A stretch of 64,000 nt of DNA from Flammeovirga agarivorans (GCF_012641475.1 NZ_JABAIL010000003.1:746318-810317); one strand, 5' to 3'; counted from the first letter of the stretch, positions 27,263 to 37,239 are shown. Notes: generated by a model from the sequence alone, not told the origin. Made by a program: numbers and translations.

Positions 27263-29203
27263 ATGAAACATCTATCTTTACTTTACATTTTTGTTTTTTG
27301 GACAACGTATCTAATTGCTCAAAAACCTGAACTTGCTGTGGTCAATTTTCAGGAACTAACACAAGACATGGAGGCGAGAATTAAATCACCTTTGGAGGAT
27401 CAAAATGGGGAAATATGTGCTATAGTAAAGGTTGTAACTTCTGAGAAAAACTTTGAATTCGAAGGTGATGGAAATGGGATAGTAAAAGTATTACCAAAAT
27501 CTGGTGAATATTGGGTATATATTCCAGAAGGATCAAAAAGGTTAACAATTAAACACCCCAATTTGGGCATTTTAAGAAATTATATTTACCCGCATAAAAT
27601 AAAAGAAGCAACAACTTATGAAATGATTTTAAAGTCTGGCAAGGTCAGGGTTATTGTTGAAGAAGAGGAGAAAAAATTCCAACTAGTAACTTTTAATACA
27701 GTAAACAGTGGGGCAGATATTTATATCAATAATGAGTATTATGGACAAACACCAAAAGTGATATTATTGGAGTTTGGTAAGTATAACTACTCATTAAAAA
27801 GACCATTATACCAACCAATAAGTCAAGAACTTATTATTGATAAAGAGTTTTCTGTTGAACTAGCTCATGAGTTAACCCCCGATTATGGAAGCATTCGTTT
27901 AATTACTCCGGCGATAGTAGGAGCTGAAATATATATTGATGATAAACCTACAGGATTAAAAACACCTGGATTGGTTGATTATTTGGAAATTGGAAAACAT
28001 ACAATAACAGTAAGGCACCCAGATTTTCTACCTTTTACCCAAGAGATTGAAATATTAGAACCGAAAGAGTATGATTTATCTATAGATCTTAAACCACACT
28101 TTGGTTTTCTTTCATTGAACACATTAAAAGGAGCAACAATTAGAATTAATGGGACAATAATAAAATACGAAAATTATATACCACTTTCCACAGGAAAATA
28201 TAGAGTGGAGGTGAGTAAGCCATCTTATAAAACAAGTGTAGAAACAATCGCTATAACTAATAGTGATACCACCTTTTTAAATTTACAACCCTCAATAAAG
28301 AAAGGTAAATTATTGGTAAATTGTTCGCCTACTTCTAATCAGTCACAATTATATATAGATAATAGATTAATAGGTCACCTCCCTTACGAAGGAGAGATTA
28401 CAGAGGGAGAACACTTAATAAAAGTACTTCAAGAAGGTTATGGTAGTAAAGAAGAGGTGATTTATATTAATGATAACGAAAAGAAAGTTTTAAATTTAAC
28501 AATAATAAAAGGAAAATACCTAACTGCTCAAAATACAATTTCTCAAATTGATGTTGCGATACCCGGTAACCTATTTATTGAAATGGTAAAGATTCCAAAA
28601 GGAGAATTTATCATGGGTAATAAGAAGGGTGATCCTGATGAGAAAGATGAAAAAAGAGTTGACGTTGAAGAATTTTATATGGGTAAGTTCGAAGTGACGC
28701 AGGAACAATGGTGGTCTATTATGGGTAAAAAGCCTTCTTTCTTTAAAGGAGAAAAATTTCCTGTAGAAACTGTCAGTTGGGAGGAGGTACAAAAATTTAT
28801 TCAAAGACTAAATCAGTTGACGAATAAGAAATTTAGGTTACCCTCTGAGGAAGAATGGGAATATGTAGCAAGAGCACAGCAAAAATTTACCTATAGTGGT
28901 GGAATTGACTTAACATCAGTGGGTTGGTATAGAGGCAACTCCAATGGAACTACTCATGAAGTAGGTACAAAGTATAAAAATAGATATGGTATCTATGATA
29001 TGAATGGGAATGTTTGGGAATGGTGTAGTAATGATTATTTACCTTCTTATGCATATCATGAGATTTCTAATCCTACTCCTGAAAAAGTTCTTAGAGGAGG
29101 TGGTTGGAAGGCATCTGAAAATGGGTGTAGAAATACCAATCGCTTTAAAGCAGCATCTACTGTGAAAGCAAATAATATAGGATTTAGGTTAGTCTGTGAT
29201 TGA
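27263..29203 (+). CDS. PEGA and SUMF1 fusion protein, secreted
   Basis: The 646-residue protein has a signal peptide ending LIAQK, and an N-terminal domain paralogous to the first 110 residues of the protein at 22519-24924 (WVYIPEGSKRLTI matches WVYVPEGTRMISI). Several PEGA-like units follow (GADIYINNEYYGQTP, GAEIYIDDKPTG). One SUMF1 domain occupies about residues 425-646, with KGEFIMGNKKG, FRLPSEEEWEYVA, YGIYDMNGNVWEW and LRGGGWKASENGCRN; only a single Cys is near the RGG position. The protein thus joins in one chain parts that are spread over the two preceding genes. It is separated from them by a terminator but keeps the same strand and probably the same role. Confidence 0.8.
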   Translation: MKHLSLLYIFVFWTTYLIAQKPELAVVNFQELTQDMEARIKSPLEDQNGEICAIVKVVTSEKNFEFEGDGNGIVKVLPKSGEYWVYIPEGSKRLTIKHPNLGILRNYIYPHKIKEATTYEMILKSGKVRVIVEEEEKKFQLVTFNTVNSGADIYINNEYYGQTPKVILLEFGKYNYSLKRPLYQPISQELIIDKEFSVELAHELTPDYGSIRLITPAIVGAEIYIDDKPTGLKTPGLVDYLEIGKHTITVRHPDFLPFTQEIEILEPKEYDLSIDLKPHFGFLSLNTLKGATIRINGTIIKYENYIPLSTGKYRVEVSKPSYKTSVETIAITNSDTTFLNLQPSIKKGKLLVNCSPTSNQSQLYIDNRLIGHLPYEGEITEGEHLIKVLQEGYGSKEEVIYINDNEKKVLNLTIIKGKYLTAQNTISQIDVAIPGNLFIEMVKIPKGEFIMGNKKGDPDEKDEKRVDVEEFYMGKFEVTQEQWWSIMGKKPSFFKGEKFPVETVSWEEVQKFIQRLNQLTNKKFRLPSEEEWEYVARAQQKFTYSGGIDLTSVGWYRGNSNGTTHEVGTKYKNRYGIYDMNGNVWEWCSNDYLPSYAYHEISNPTPEKVLRGGGWKASENGCRNTNRFKAASTVKANNIGFRLVCD

Positions 29204-29224
29204 CCTAAAACTCTTTTCAACTTT

Positions 29225-29274
29225 ATCTCCAACTTGATAGTCGTAGTACTATTGATTTGGAGATTTTTTATTTT
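29225..29274 (+). terminator. Terminator after the PEGA-SUMF1 gene
   Basis: ATCTCCAA at 29225-29232 pairs with TTGGAGAT at about 29257-29264, with ATAGT/ACTAT as an inner stem around a short internal mismatch, and TTTTTTATTTTT follows. It ends the cluster before the amine oxidase operon. Confidence 0.7.
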
Positions 29275-29461
29275 TATAATTTTCACTGCAAAATCACCAT
29301 TTTTTATATAGTAGAATAATCATATTAATAGTAGATGTACTATGTCTTACTACTAAATAAATAATGTATTCTAAATATGAATTCATTTTAAAATTATTCT
29401 GTCTTATAAAAATAAAAATATATATTGAGTCAAATTTGCTATGTACTCATAATTTTTTGCT

Positions 29462-31054
29462 ATGAATAACAAACTCTCTATTCTCGATGTTGCTGTAATT
29501 GGTGGCGGTGCATCTGGTGTGTATAGTGCTTGGAGACTACAAAATGACGCTCAATTTGCTAATAAATCTATCAGTGTTTTTGAATCAAGTTGTAGAATCG
29601 GTGGACGCTTATTATCGGTTACACCTCCGGGTATGCCCAATACAAGATGTGAACTTGGTGGGATGAGATTCCTATCTTCTCAAAAATATGTTGCCTCTTT
29701 GGTCGATTATTTAAAATTAGAGACTAAACCTGAAGCGGTATATGAAGATGAAAATATCGCCTACCTTAGAAATATTAGACTAAGATTTAGTGAATTAGTT
29801 GATAAAAAATTACTACCCTATAACCTTACTTTTGCTGAGGAAGGAAAAACAAGCGATGAAATTTTAAGCTTCGCATTAGAATCCATTATTCCTGGAGTGA
29901 CAACCAAGAAAGGGGATGAGTTAAAGGAATTCCTTCAGTCTTACAAGGTAAATGGGAAATATCTATACGAATACGGCTTCTGGAATTTATTGTCATTGTC
30001 ATTAAGCAACGAAGCAATAGAGTATGTTAAAAAAGCCGGTGGGTACGATTCAACATTCCAAAATTGGAATGCTTATGATACCATAGTTCTAAATTTTGAT
30101 TTAGCGGCAACAGATAATTCTTACCATCTATTGGTTGATGGTTATGAAAATTTACCGATTACCTTGGTGGATCAGTTTATGGAGAAAGGAGGAGAAGTGA
30201 AGATGTTCTATAAACTAGAGAAGCTCAACTTAACTTCTGATGAAGAGGGAGAATTATTCGAGTTAGTATTTGATATAAATGGTTCAAAAGAAACGGTATA
30301 TGCAAGAAAAACAATTCTAGCGATGCCAAGAAGATCTTTAGAACTTATCGATATTGATCCAAAACTGATGAAAAAGGATGGATCGTTCAAAGAACTGATA
30401 GAGTCAGTTTCGCCAATTCCTTTGTTTAAGATGTTTATGTGCTACCCTTACCCATGGTGGGAACAAGTGGGGGTAACGGAAGGTAGATCTGTGACAGACT
30501 TACCGATTAGACAAACTTATTATTGGGGAACTGAAGGTAAATTGGATAAAGCCGATCCTAACAATACCAACTCGGTATTAATGGCTACTTATGATGATGG
30601 CCAAAGTGTCTTCTTCTGGCAGGGATTAGAAACTCAAAAGAAGAAAGAACATTTTAAGACAGAACAACATGATCATGAGCATGGAGATACTTCTCTTTGG
30701 GAAGAGCATAAATCAAATCCATTAATGGTGAAGTACATGCACCAACAGATTCAAGAAATGCATGGAGTAAAATATGCTCCAGCTCCTTATGCTGCTGCAT
30801 TTAAAGATTGGAGTGAAGACCCCTTCGGTGGTGGAGTAAACTTCTGGAATATTGGAGAGAAAAGCTGGGAAATCATTCCAAAAATCTGTAAACCAGTGGA
30901 TAATGTAGATTTATTTATCTGTGGTGAAGCCTACTCAAATGGGCAAGGTTGGGTTGAAGGAGCTTTCGAAACAGCTGAAATTGTTCTTCAACAGCATTTT
31001 AAACTTTCAGCACCCTCTTGGGTTAATAGCAAAGAGGAGGTTGAAAGTGAGTAA
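29462..31054 (+). CDS. Flavin-containing amine oxidase family protein
   Basis: This 530-residue protein has an N-terminal dinucleotide-binding motif, VAVIGGGASGVYSAW (about residues 10-24), followed by CRIGGRLLSV, the GG-R segment of amine oxidases. The FAD-binding tail FICGEAYSNGQGWVEGAFETAE lies at about 485-506. There is no signal peptide, so it should be cytoplasmic. Family members oxidise amines, amino acids or polyenes, and the substrate cannot be read from the sequence. The next gene overlaps it by 8 bases, with its own strong RBS inside this gene, so both products are made together. With a KAS III-like and a signalling protein it forms an operon, which suggests a role in making a small molecule. 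Confidence 0.85.
   Translation: MNNKLSILDVAVIGGGASGVYSAWRLQNDAQFANKSISVFESSCRIGGRLLSVTPPGMPNTRCELGGMRFLSSQKYVASLVDYLKLETKPEAVYEDENIAYLRNIRLRFSELVDKKLLPYNLTFAEEGKTSDEILSFALESIIPGVTTKKGDELKEFLQSYKVNGKYLYEYGFWNLLSLSLSNEAIEYVKKAGGYDSTFQNWNAYDTIVLNFDLAATDNSYHLLVDGYENLPITLVDQFMEKGGEVKMFYKLEKLNLTSDEEGELFELVFDINGSKETVYARKTILAMPRRSLELIDIDPKLMKKDGSFKELIESVSPIPLFKMFMCYPYPWWEQVGVTEGRSVTDLPIRQTYYWGTEGKLDKADPNNTNSVLMATYDDGQSVFFWQGLETQKKKEHFKTEQHDHEHGDTSLWEEHKSNPLMVKYMHQQIQEMHGVKYAPAPYAAAFKDWSEDPFGGGVNFWNIGEKSWEIIPKICKPVDNVDLFICGEAYSNGQGWVEGAFETAEIVLQQHFKLSAPSWVNSKEEVESE
31033..31040 (+). promoter_or_regulatory. Strong RBS that decides the KAS III-like start
   Basis: AGAGGAGG at 31033-31040 is 6 bases ahead of GTG 31047. 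This places the start inside the end of the amine oxidase gene (GTGAGTAA overlap) rather than at a much earlier in-frame start at 30921. Confidence 0.75.
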
Positions 31055-32045
31055 GGATTTAAAAGTGAGGATAACAGGCAAAGGTTGTAGTTATCCTGCT
31101 AGAATTAGGTATAATGACGACCCTATTTTTAAAGGCATCCAAGACGATGGTTTATTTAGAGGGTATAAAGAACGCAGAGTACTAGGCTTGAATGAAAGTA
31201 TTTCTGAATATATGACTGCTGCATCGTTTAAAGCTATAAGCGATGCAGGAGTTCCTGTTGATGAAATTGATTTATTAATCGGGTATGGAAGTATCTCGGA
31301 GTACAGTACTCCTAATATTTTGGCCAAGTGTCATTATGAATTAGGTTTAAGCTCTACATGTTCGATTATTCCATTAAACGATGAATTCAACCAGCTGAAT
31401 ACTGCCCTTCATTTGGTGAAAAGCTTAATCGAAACAGGGAGTGTAAATACAGCTTTGATTTGCCTTGGGTCCAATTGGACAAAGCATGTTGATTATAAAA
31501 GTAGTGCAAGTATTAGTGCGTCTGATGCTGCTGCTGCTCTAATTGTAACAAAATCAGAGGACACCAATTGTTTTTATATCGAAGATTATGGAGTAAGTGT
31601 AGACTCCAGTGATTATTCATGTATGTCTAACTCCCCCGATGTAGAGGGTAAAATGGAGGAGGACCCATCACAACCAATTCTTGAAAATACAAATACATTT
31701 TCTTCCCCATATTTTCACCTTACAGAACAAGGAGTTAATGTATTTAAGCAGTTTGGTATGAATGAACCTGTTAAAGTGTCGAAGGAAATTTTAGAAAGAA
31801 ATAATGTGTCTAATACAGACGTTACTTTAATTTCACACCAAGCCTCATCTGTTCTTATGGACTTCTGGGGAGAGGAAATTCAACCAAATCAATATATAAA
31901 TACCATAGCAAACTTTGCCAACATGACATTGGTGACAGTCGCATTCAATTTTGCTTTGCATTATGATACGATTGAATCTGATCATCTACTCTTACTTTGT
32001 GTTGGTTTAGAGCAAAAAACTTCAGTTATTTTATTGAAAAAATAG
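31047..32045 (+). CDS. KAS III-like (FabH-fold) protein lacking the catalytic Cys
   Basis: With GTG 31047 as start it has 332 residues, the usual length of 3-oxoacyl-ACP synthase III. The fold is supported by His264 in LISHQASS, Asn292 in ANFANMT and the closing LLLCVGLEQKTSVILLK. Aligned by eye through the AL at residues 120-121, the catalytic Cys of KAS III falls on Phe114 in NDEFNQLNTAL, so the usual acyl-enzyme cannot form. The nearby Cys105 is too far from that position. It may be a non-condensing acyltransferase, or an inactive or binding partner. Its position between an amine oxidase and a signalling protein suggests a role in the same pathway or switch. Confidence 0.8.
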   Translation: MSKDLKVRITGKGCSYPARIRYNDDPIFKGIQDDGLFRGYKERRVLGLNESISEYMTAASFKAISDAGVPVDEIDLLIGYGSISEYSTPNILAKCHYELGLSSTCSIIPLNDEFNQLNTALHLVKSLIETGSVNTALICLGSNWTKHVDYKSSASISASDAAAALIVTKSEDTNCFYIEDYGVSVDSSDYSCMSNSPDVEGKMEEDPSQPILENTNTFSSPYFHLTEQGVNVFKQFGMNEPVKVSKEILERNNVSNTDVTLISHQASSVLMDFWGEEIQPNQYINTIANFANMTLVTVAFNFALHYDTIESDHLLLLCVGLEQKTSVILLKK

Positions 32046-32052
32046 GACTAGC

Positions 32053-35000
32053 ATGTTAGAAAATATCGGTACAATAAATGATGAACTAAGAAGGCTACAA
32101 GAAACAACAAACTATAAAGTTTGTATCTCTAAAGCACATCAGTTACACAAGATTGTAAAGTCTAAGAAGTATCAGGCTTACATGAAGTATGAAACAGAGG
32201 TTTTAGAAAATCTTTCTTTAATTGATCAATCTAAATCTGATAAGGAACAAATCGTTTATAAATTTGGTATCCTGTCTAGATTCGCTGAGATTGATTATAA
32301 GTCTCTCTCTTTACTCGAGAAAATAGACCTTTCAATTAAGCTCTTAAAGAGAGTAAAAAAACTCCACGAATCTGGCTTAATTCACTATAATATTTCCAGA
32401 CAGAATATCTGTGTTACTGAAAATAGAGACGTTGAATTAATCGGTTATGAACTAAGTGCTGAAGATGGTTCTAGCCCGAAACTTCAGACACTTGTTATCT
32501 TAGAAGATGATAACTGGAATTATATCGCTCCTGAGCAAACAGGGCGTATCAATACTTATTTAAACGCAAAATCTGATCAATATAATATTGGGGTATGTTT
32601 ATTTGAGTTATTCACTAATAACTTACCCTTCAGAGGTAAAGATAAATTAGAGTTAATTCACTCACATATTGCCTATTCGCCACCTCCTGTACATAAATTG
32701 CACCCGGACCTTCCTCCATTCTTGTCGGAAGTGATTGGTAAGTTATTAGCAAAGTCTTCTAATGAAAGATACAATAACTTTGAAGCGGTAATTAAAGACT
32801 TTGAAAGGTTAAGAGATTTCTGTTTTGGTAGAAACCTTAAACTTCCTCAATATGCAGGTATCGATGATATCGAGATCACTTTAAAGATTCCGAATAAATT
32901 ATACGGAAGAACAAACGAAAGTGAAATCTTTGTTGATGCCTATAATTCCATAAAGAATGAAGGACTTTCTGTTTTAGCGTTAACAGGTGTATCCGGTGTG
33001 GGTAAAACAGCCTTTATTAAAGAAGGAATTAATAAAATTCTAGATGAGAAGCTGATTACGGTAGCGGGTAAGTTTGACCAATACCAACGTAACGTACCTT
33101 ATCTAGGGATCATTCAGATTCTAAAGAATTTAAGTAGTCAGCTTTTATTAAAGTCTTCGAGTGATATTGAAGCATTAAAAGAATTGATCGCTAAAAACAT
33201 TGGTACCAATGGTAAAATCTTAACAGAACTAGCTGAGGAATTAAAGTTTATCGTTGATGATAAATATGAGTTAGCAGAGTTAGGAGCTAAGGAATCAATG
33301 AAAAGATTTACCTATACGGTTTCTCAGTTCTTTAAAGCGATTATCTCTCAACACCCGATTATCTTATTCGTCGACGATATCCAATGGGCAGACCTATCTT
33401 CTGTCAACCTTCTGAAGGCATTGGTTGCTGATCTAAAAGATGAGCGCCTATTATTGGTATTTGCCAGTAGAGTGGAGGAAAGTGAGATTTTCCAATCTAT
33501 TAAAGAGGATATCAATAAAGTAAAACCATTAATCAATATCGAATTGGAGCCGCTTGGCAAAGAGATGATTATTGAAATGGTCAGAGATATACTTCCTAAA
33601 TCTCCAAGTATAGAGGTACAACGATTAAGTGAAATTATCCAGAGAAACACAGAAGGTAACCCTTATTATATTCATGAATTTATCAATGAATTAATCTCTG
33701 CAAAAGATAATTTCAATTATCATAAAGATACAGGTAAGTGGGTGATTAATTTTGCTAAGATTGAAGAAAGTATGGCCACTGAAAATGTTGCTGAAATCAG
33801 TCTAAAAAAGAAAGATCTACTTTCAAGCGAAATTAATGATAAGTTAGCCATTGCTTCTTTATTGGGTAACCGATTTGATGCCGTTGTTTTATCCAATCTT
33901 ATTGGTAAAGACCCTAAGGAAGTCATCGATCAGTTAAAGAAATCAGTAAAGATGAACATTGTAGTTCCCCTTTCTGATAACTATAAATATTACGATAGTG
34001 AGTCTACTGAAAAAATTGAATATCAATTTATTCATGATAGAATTAGCCAGACTTACTATAATCACTTTAGTGAAGAAGAGAAGAAGAATTGGCACTTGAA
34101 AATTGCTTATTCTTTACTTGAAAACATCAATATTACTGATCCGAAAGTAAGGTTAAAAGCAGTAAACCATGCAAATATTTGTATTGACGAAATTAAGGAG
34201 AAAGAAAATGCTCTTGATTTTGCTCAACATAACTATGAAGCGGCTTTACTAGCGATTGAAAATGCGGCCTATGACGAAGCCAAAAACTTCTTGGAGTTTG
34301 GTTTACAATATGTAGGCGAGGAGATCAATAAGGAAAACAAATTAATTTGGTTAAATATCAAATTGAAATTGGCTCAGTGTTATTATGCAAGTGCTAATTA
34401 CGATGAGTGTATGACGATAGTGAATTCATGTCTAGAGTATGGTACAGACCGTACATATTTACATGAAGCAGTATTAATTAAGGTACACTTATATGTGGTA
34501 TTAGGTAAATACTCAGAAGCTATTGATCTGATTAGTGCCTCACTGAGAAAAAGTAAAATACGATTTAAAAAGCATCCGAAACAATTGGATGTCATGATGG
34601 GAGTCATGAAATCGAAGATGAAGTTAAAGTCTTATTCTTTGGAGAAATTACAAAAGATGAAAGACTTAACGGATGAGAGTAAATTAGAGCAGTTACAACT
34701 ATTGAGTGAGTGTTTCTTCCCTGCCTATATTTCAAGACCATTGTTGTTCCCGATACTAATTTTCAAGGTATTGGAACTAAGTATGAAATATGGAAACTCT
34801 CCAGTATCAGCGTTTGGTTACTCTTGTTACTCATTACTGAATTCAGGAATTGGTGATTTCGACGATGCCAGAATGTATGGTGAATTTACTATTGAACTTG
34901 AAGAAAAGTACAATTACAAACCATTAAATTGTTCTATTGAGCAGAACTTGGTGGCTTCATATTACCCTATTTTCAAAGGGTATAATGAATCTATTGAAAA

Positions 35001-37239
35001 AGCTGGAAAAGCCATCCTATTGGGAAATGAGTCGGGTGATACCTTATTTACAGGTTTATTAAACTTACATCGATCAGCACAATTGTTCTTTGGTGGTAAG
35101 AATTTGAACTATGTAAAAAAAGAGGTTCAGAAAAGTATTGAAGTATCAAGTTTAAGTAATGAAACAAGATCTCCACTTTTACAGGCGATCTTAAAGCTTT
35201 CGAATACATTATTACAAGAGACGCAAGATGAAAATGCGTTGATGTCTTGGGAAGAAATTCAAGATCATTACAAAGAGATCAACAGTATGGGTGACCTTTG
35301 TAATACTTATTTATTCGAAGCGATTGAATGTATACTTTCTGGAGATATTGAATTCGCAGTAACGTTATTAGATAAGATCAAAGCTTCAGAAGATGCCTTA
35401 ATGGGTGTGTTCTATCAAAATGAGTTTATCTTCTATTATTCAGTTGCTCACTTATTAAATCCTAAAAGTAATAAGAAGGCACTTTCAAGTATCAAAGGGT
35501 ATAAAAAGAGGTTAAGTAAATTAGCTGCTATTAACCCTGAAAACTTCCAGGCCAAATTCTTATTAATTGATACCTTACTGAAGAAATATCATTTGAAGCA
35601 AAATGAACTTCATCTATTGGATCAAGTACTAGAGTATAGTAAGGAAAAAGATGATTACTTAATCACTGCGATTTGTTCTAGAGTAATATTCGAAGCGTAT
35701 GAATCGTATGGAAATCATTCTTTAGCGGGCTATTATAAAAAGTATTCAGTTCAAGCCTTTGAGAAATGGGGTGTTAAGAAAGGAAATCATTTATTTGAAG
35801 ATCACCTGAACTCAAGTGAAGATGAAAGCATAAATGCGACAAGTAATCAAAATGAGGATTTTGATATTAAGAGTATTCTGAAAGCTTCAAATATGATCTT
35901 TGCTGAACTTTCTGTGGATAAACTTGTTCCTTCCATTCTAAAAGTAGCTATTGAAAATGCTGGAGCAAATAATGGTTTATTTATTACTAGTGTTGATAAC
36001 GAACTATACCTTAAAGCCAGAAGTTCAAGTCGTACTCATAAGAGTATTGAAGCCGTTAACTACCCAATTTCTTCTATCAAAAACGAAATACCTGCATTAA
36101 TTATCAATAAGGTCATTGAAACAAGAGACCATCTGATTTTACAGAATGCCAGTCAAGATTTCGAATTCGGAAGAAGTAGTTATGTGACGACAAACAATAC
36201 GAAGTCAGTATTATGTTATCCTATCGTTTCTAATAATGAAGTAAAGAGTATTATCTATCTGGAAAATAGCTTGGTAGAAGGTGCTTTTAGTGAAATTCAT
36301 TTAGAAATTATCAAGATACTTTCATCTCAAATTCGAATTTCTTTAGAAAATGCCCACTTATACCAAACAATGGAGAAAAAGGTGGACATGAGAACAGAGG
36401 AGATCCGTAGACAGAGTGAAATTATTAAGAAAAGGAATTCTGATATCACCGATAGTATTCGCTATGCTAAGAAGATCCAGCGTTCACTTTTACCGACACA
36501 TGATAAGATGGAGTCATTATTAAGTGGACAGTTCTTTGTGTTGTATAAACCAAAGGATATTATTGCTGGAGATTTCTACTGGGTAGATAAAAAAGGTGAT
36601 GAGGTCATTTTTGCTGCAGCAGATTGTACAGGTCATGGTGTTCCTGGTGCAATGGTAAGTGTGGTATGTAGTAATGCATTAAACAGAGCAACAAAAGAAT
36701 ATTTACTTTCTAAGCCTTCAGATATTCTTAATAAAGTTAGAGGTCTTGTGATTGAAAACTTCAACACAAGTACTTATGACGATGTAAAAGATGGTATGGA
36801 CATCGCTTTATGTAATTTAAATAGGAAAGAAATGAAACTGAACTATTCTGGAGCACATAATGAGTTGATCATCGTTAGACAAAAACTTTTCAATACAGAA
36901 GGTGTCAATTTTGTTTTTGAAGATGATGATAAAGGGCTATTCCACATTAAGGCAGATAGACAATCTATTGGCTTATCGAATAAACCAAAACCTTTTACCA
37001 ACCATACTGTAGATCTTATGCCAAATGATATGATCTATGTTTTCTCTGATGGTTTTGCCGATCAATTTGGTGGTCCACAGAATCGTAAGTTTTTGATTAA
37101 AGCTTTTAGAAAACTATTATTTGATATCAGTCAGGAAAGTCTACAAGACCAACATGATGTCTTAAATTACAGATTCGAAGAATGGAAAGGACACAATAAT
37201 CAGATTGATGATGTATGTGTTATGGCCGTTAGAATATAA
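32053..37239 (+). CDS. Pseudokinase/AAA ATPase/GAF/SpoIIE phosphatase signalling protein
   Basis: The 1728-residue protein has domains in order. An N-terminal Ser/Thr kinase fold at 1-260 lacks the catalytic residues: HYNISRQN (111-118) has Asn113 for the HRD-type Asp, and GYE (131-133) replaces DFG. An AAA-type P-loop domain follows, with GVSGVGKT near 312-319 and FVDDIQWAD near 438. Then come TPR-like helices, a GAF domain (about 1280-1440) and a PP2C/SpoIIE phosphatase (about 1480-1728). The phosphatase keeps AGDFYWVD, AADCTGHGVPGA, FSDGFADQ and the final DDVCVMA. It is known as a trifunctional kinase/ATP-binding/SpoIIE family. Here the kinase part is probably a sensor and the phosphatase the output. 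It starts 7 bases after the KAS III-like gene. Confidence 0.85.
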   Translation: MLENIGTINDELRRLQETTNYKVCISKAHQLHKIVKSKKYQAYMKYETEVLENLSLIDQSKSDKEQIVYKFGILSRFAEIDYKSLSLLEKIDLSIKLLKRVKKLHESGLIHYNISRQNICVTENRDVELIGYELSAEDGSSPKLQTLVILEDDNWNYIAPEQTGRINTYLNAKSDQYNIGVCLFELFTNNLPFRGKDKLELIHSHIAYSPPPVHKLHPDLPPFLSEVIGKLLAKSSNERYNNFEAVIKDFERLRDFCFGRNLKLPQYAGIDDIEITLKIPNKLYGRTNESEIFVDAYNSIKNEGLSVLALTGVSGVGKTAFIKEGINKILDEKLITVAGKFDQYQRNVPYLGIIQILKNLSSQLLLKSSSDIEALKELIAKNIGTNGKILTELAEELKFIVDDKYELAELGAKESMKRFTYTVSQFFKAIISQHPIILFVDDIQWADLSSVNLLKALVADLKDERLLLVFASRVEESEIFQSIKEDINKVKPLINIELEPLGKEMIIEMVRDILPKSPSIEVQRLSEIIQRNTEGNPYYIHEFINELISAKDNFNYHKDTGKWVINFAKIEESMATENVAEISLKKKDLLSSEINDKLAIASLLGNRFDAVVLSNLIGKDPKEVIDQLKKSVKMNIVVPLSDNYKYYDSESTEKIEYQFIHDRISQTYYNHFSEEEKKNWHLKIAYSLLENINITDPKVRLKAVNHANICIDEIKEKENALDFAQHNYEAALLAIENAAYDEAKNFLEFGLQYVGEEINKENKLIWLNIKLKLAQCYYASANYDECMTIVNSCLEYGTDRTYLHEAVLIKVHLYVVLGKYSEAIDLISASLRKSKIRFKKHPKQLDVMMGVMKSKMKLKSYSLEKLQKMKDLTDESKLEQLQLLSECFFPAYISRPLLFPILIFKVLELSMKYGNSPVSAFGYSCYSLLNSGIGDFDDARMYGEFTIELEEKYNYKPLNCSIEQNLVASYYPIFKGYNESIEKAGKAILLGNESGDTLFTGLLNLHRSAQLFFGGKNLNYVKKEVQKSIEVSSLSNETRSPLLQAILKLSNTLLQETQDENALMSWEEIQDHYKEINSMGDLCNTYLFEAIECILSGDIEFAVTLLDKIKASEDALMGVFYQNEFIFYYSVAHLLNPKSNKKALSSIKGYKKRLSKLAAINPENFQAKFLLIDTLLKKYHLKQNELHLLDQVLEYSKEKDDYLITAICSRVIFEAYESYGNHSLAGYYKKYSVQAFEKWGVKKGNHLFEDHLNSSEDESINATSNQNEDFDIKSILKASNMIFAELSVDKLVPSILKVAIENAGANNGLFITSVDNELYLKARSSSRTHKSIEAVNYPISSIKNEIPALIINKVIETRDHLILQNASQDFEFGRSSYVTTNNTKSVLCYPIVSNNEVKSIIYLENSLVEGAFSEIHLEIIKILSSQIRISLENAHLYQTMEKKVDMRTEEIRRQSEIIKKRNSDITDSIRYAKKIQRSLLPTHDKMESLLSGQFFVLYKPKDIIAGDFYWVDKKGDEVIFAAADCTGHGVPGAMVSVVCSNALNRATKEYLLSKPSDILNKVRGLVIENFNTSTYDDVKDGMDIALCNLNRKEMKLNYSGAHNELIIVRQKLFNTEGVNFVFEDDDKGLFHIKADRQSIGLSNKPKPFTNHTVDLMPNDMIYVFSDGFADQFGGPQNRKFLIKAFRKLLFDISQESLQDQHDVLNYRFEEWKGHNNQIDDVCVMAVRI

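Noticed and set aside
24945-29203. Diversity-generating retroelement targets in SUMF1 domains
   Set aside because: SUMF1-fold domains can be DGR targets, but no reverse transcriptase or template repeat is in the window.
30921-31046. Earlier start for the KAS III-like gene
   Set aside because: Would lie inside the amine oxidase gene without an RBS; the AGAGGAGG before GTG 31047 is much better.
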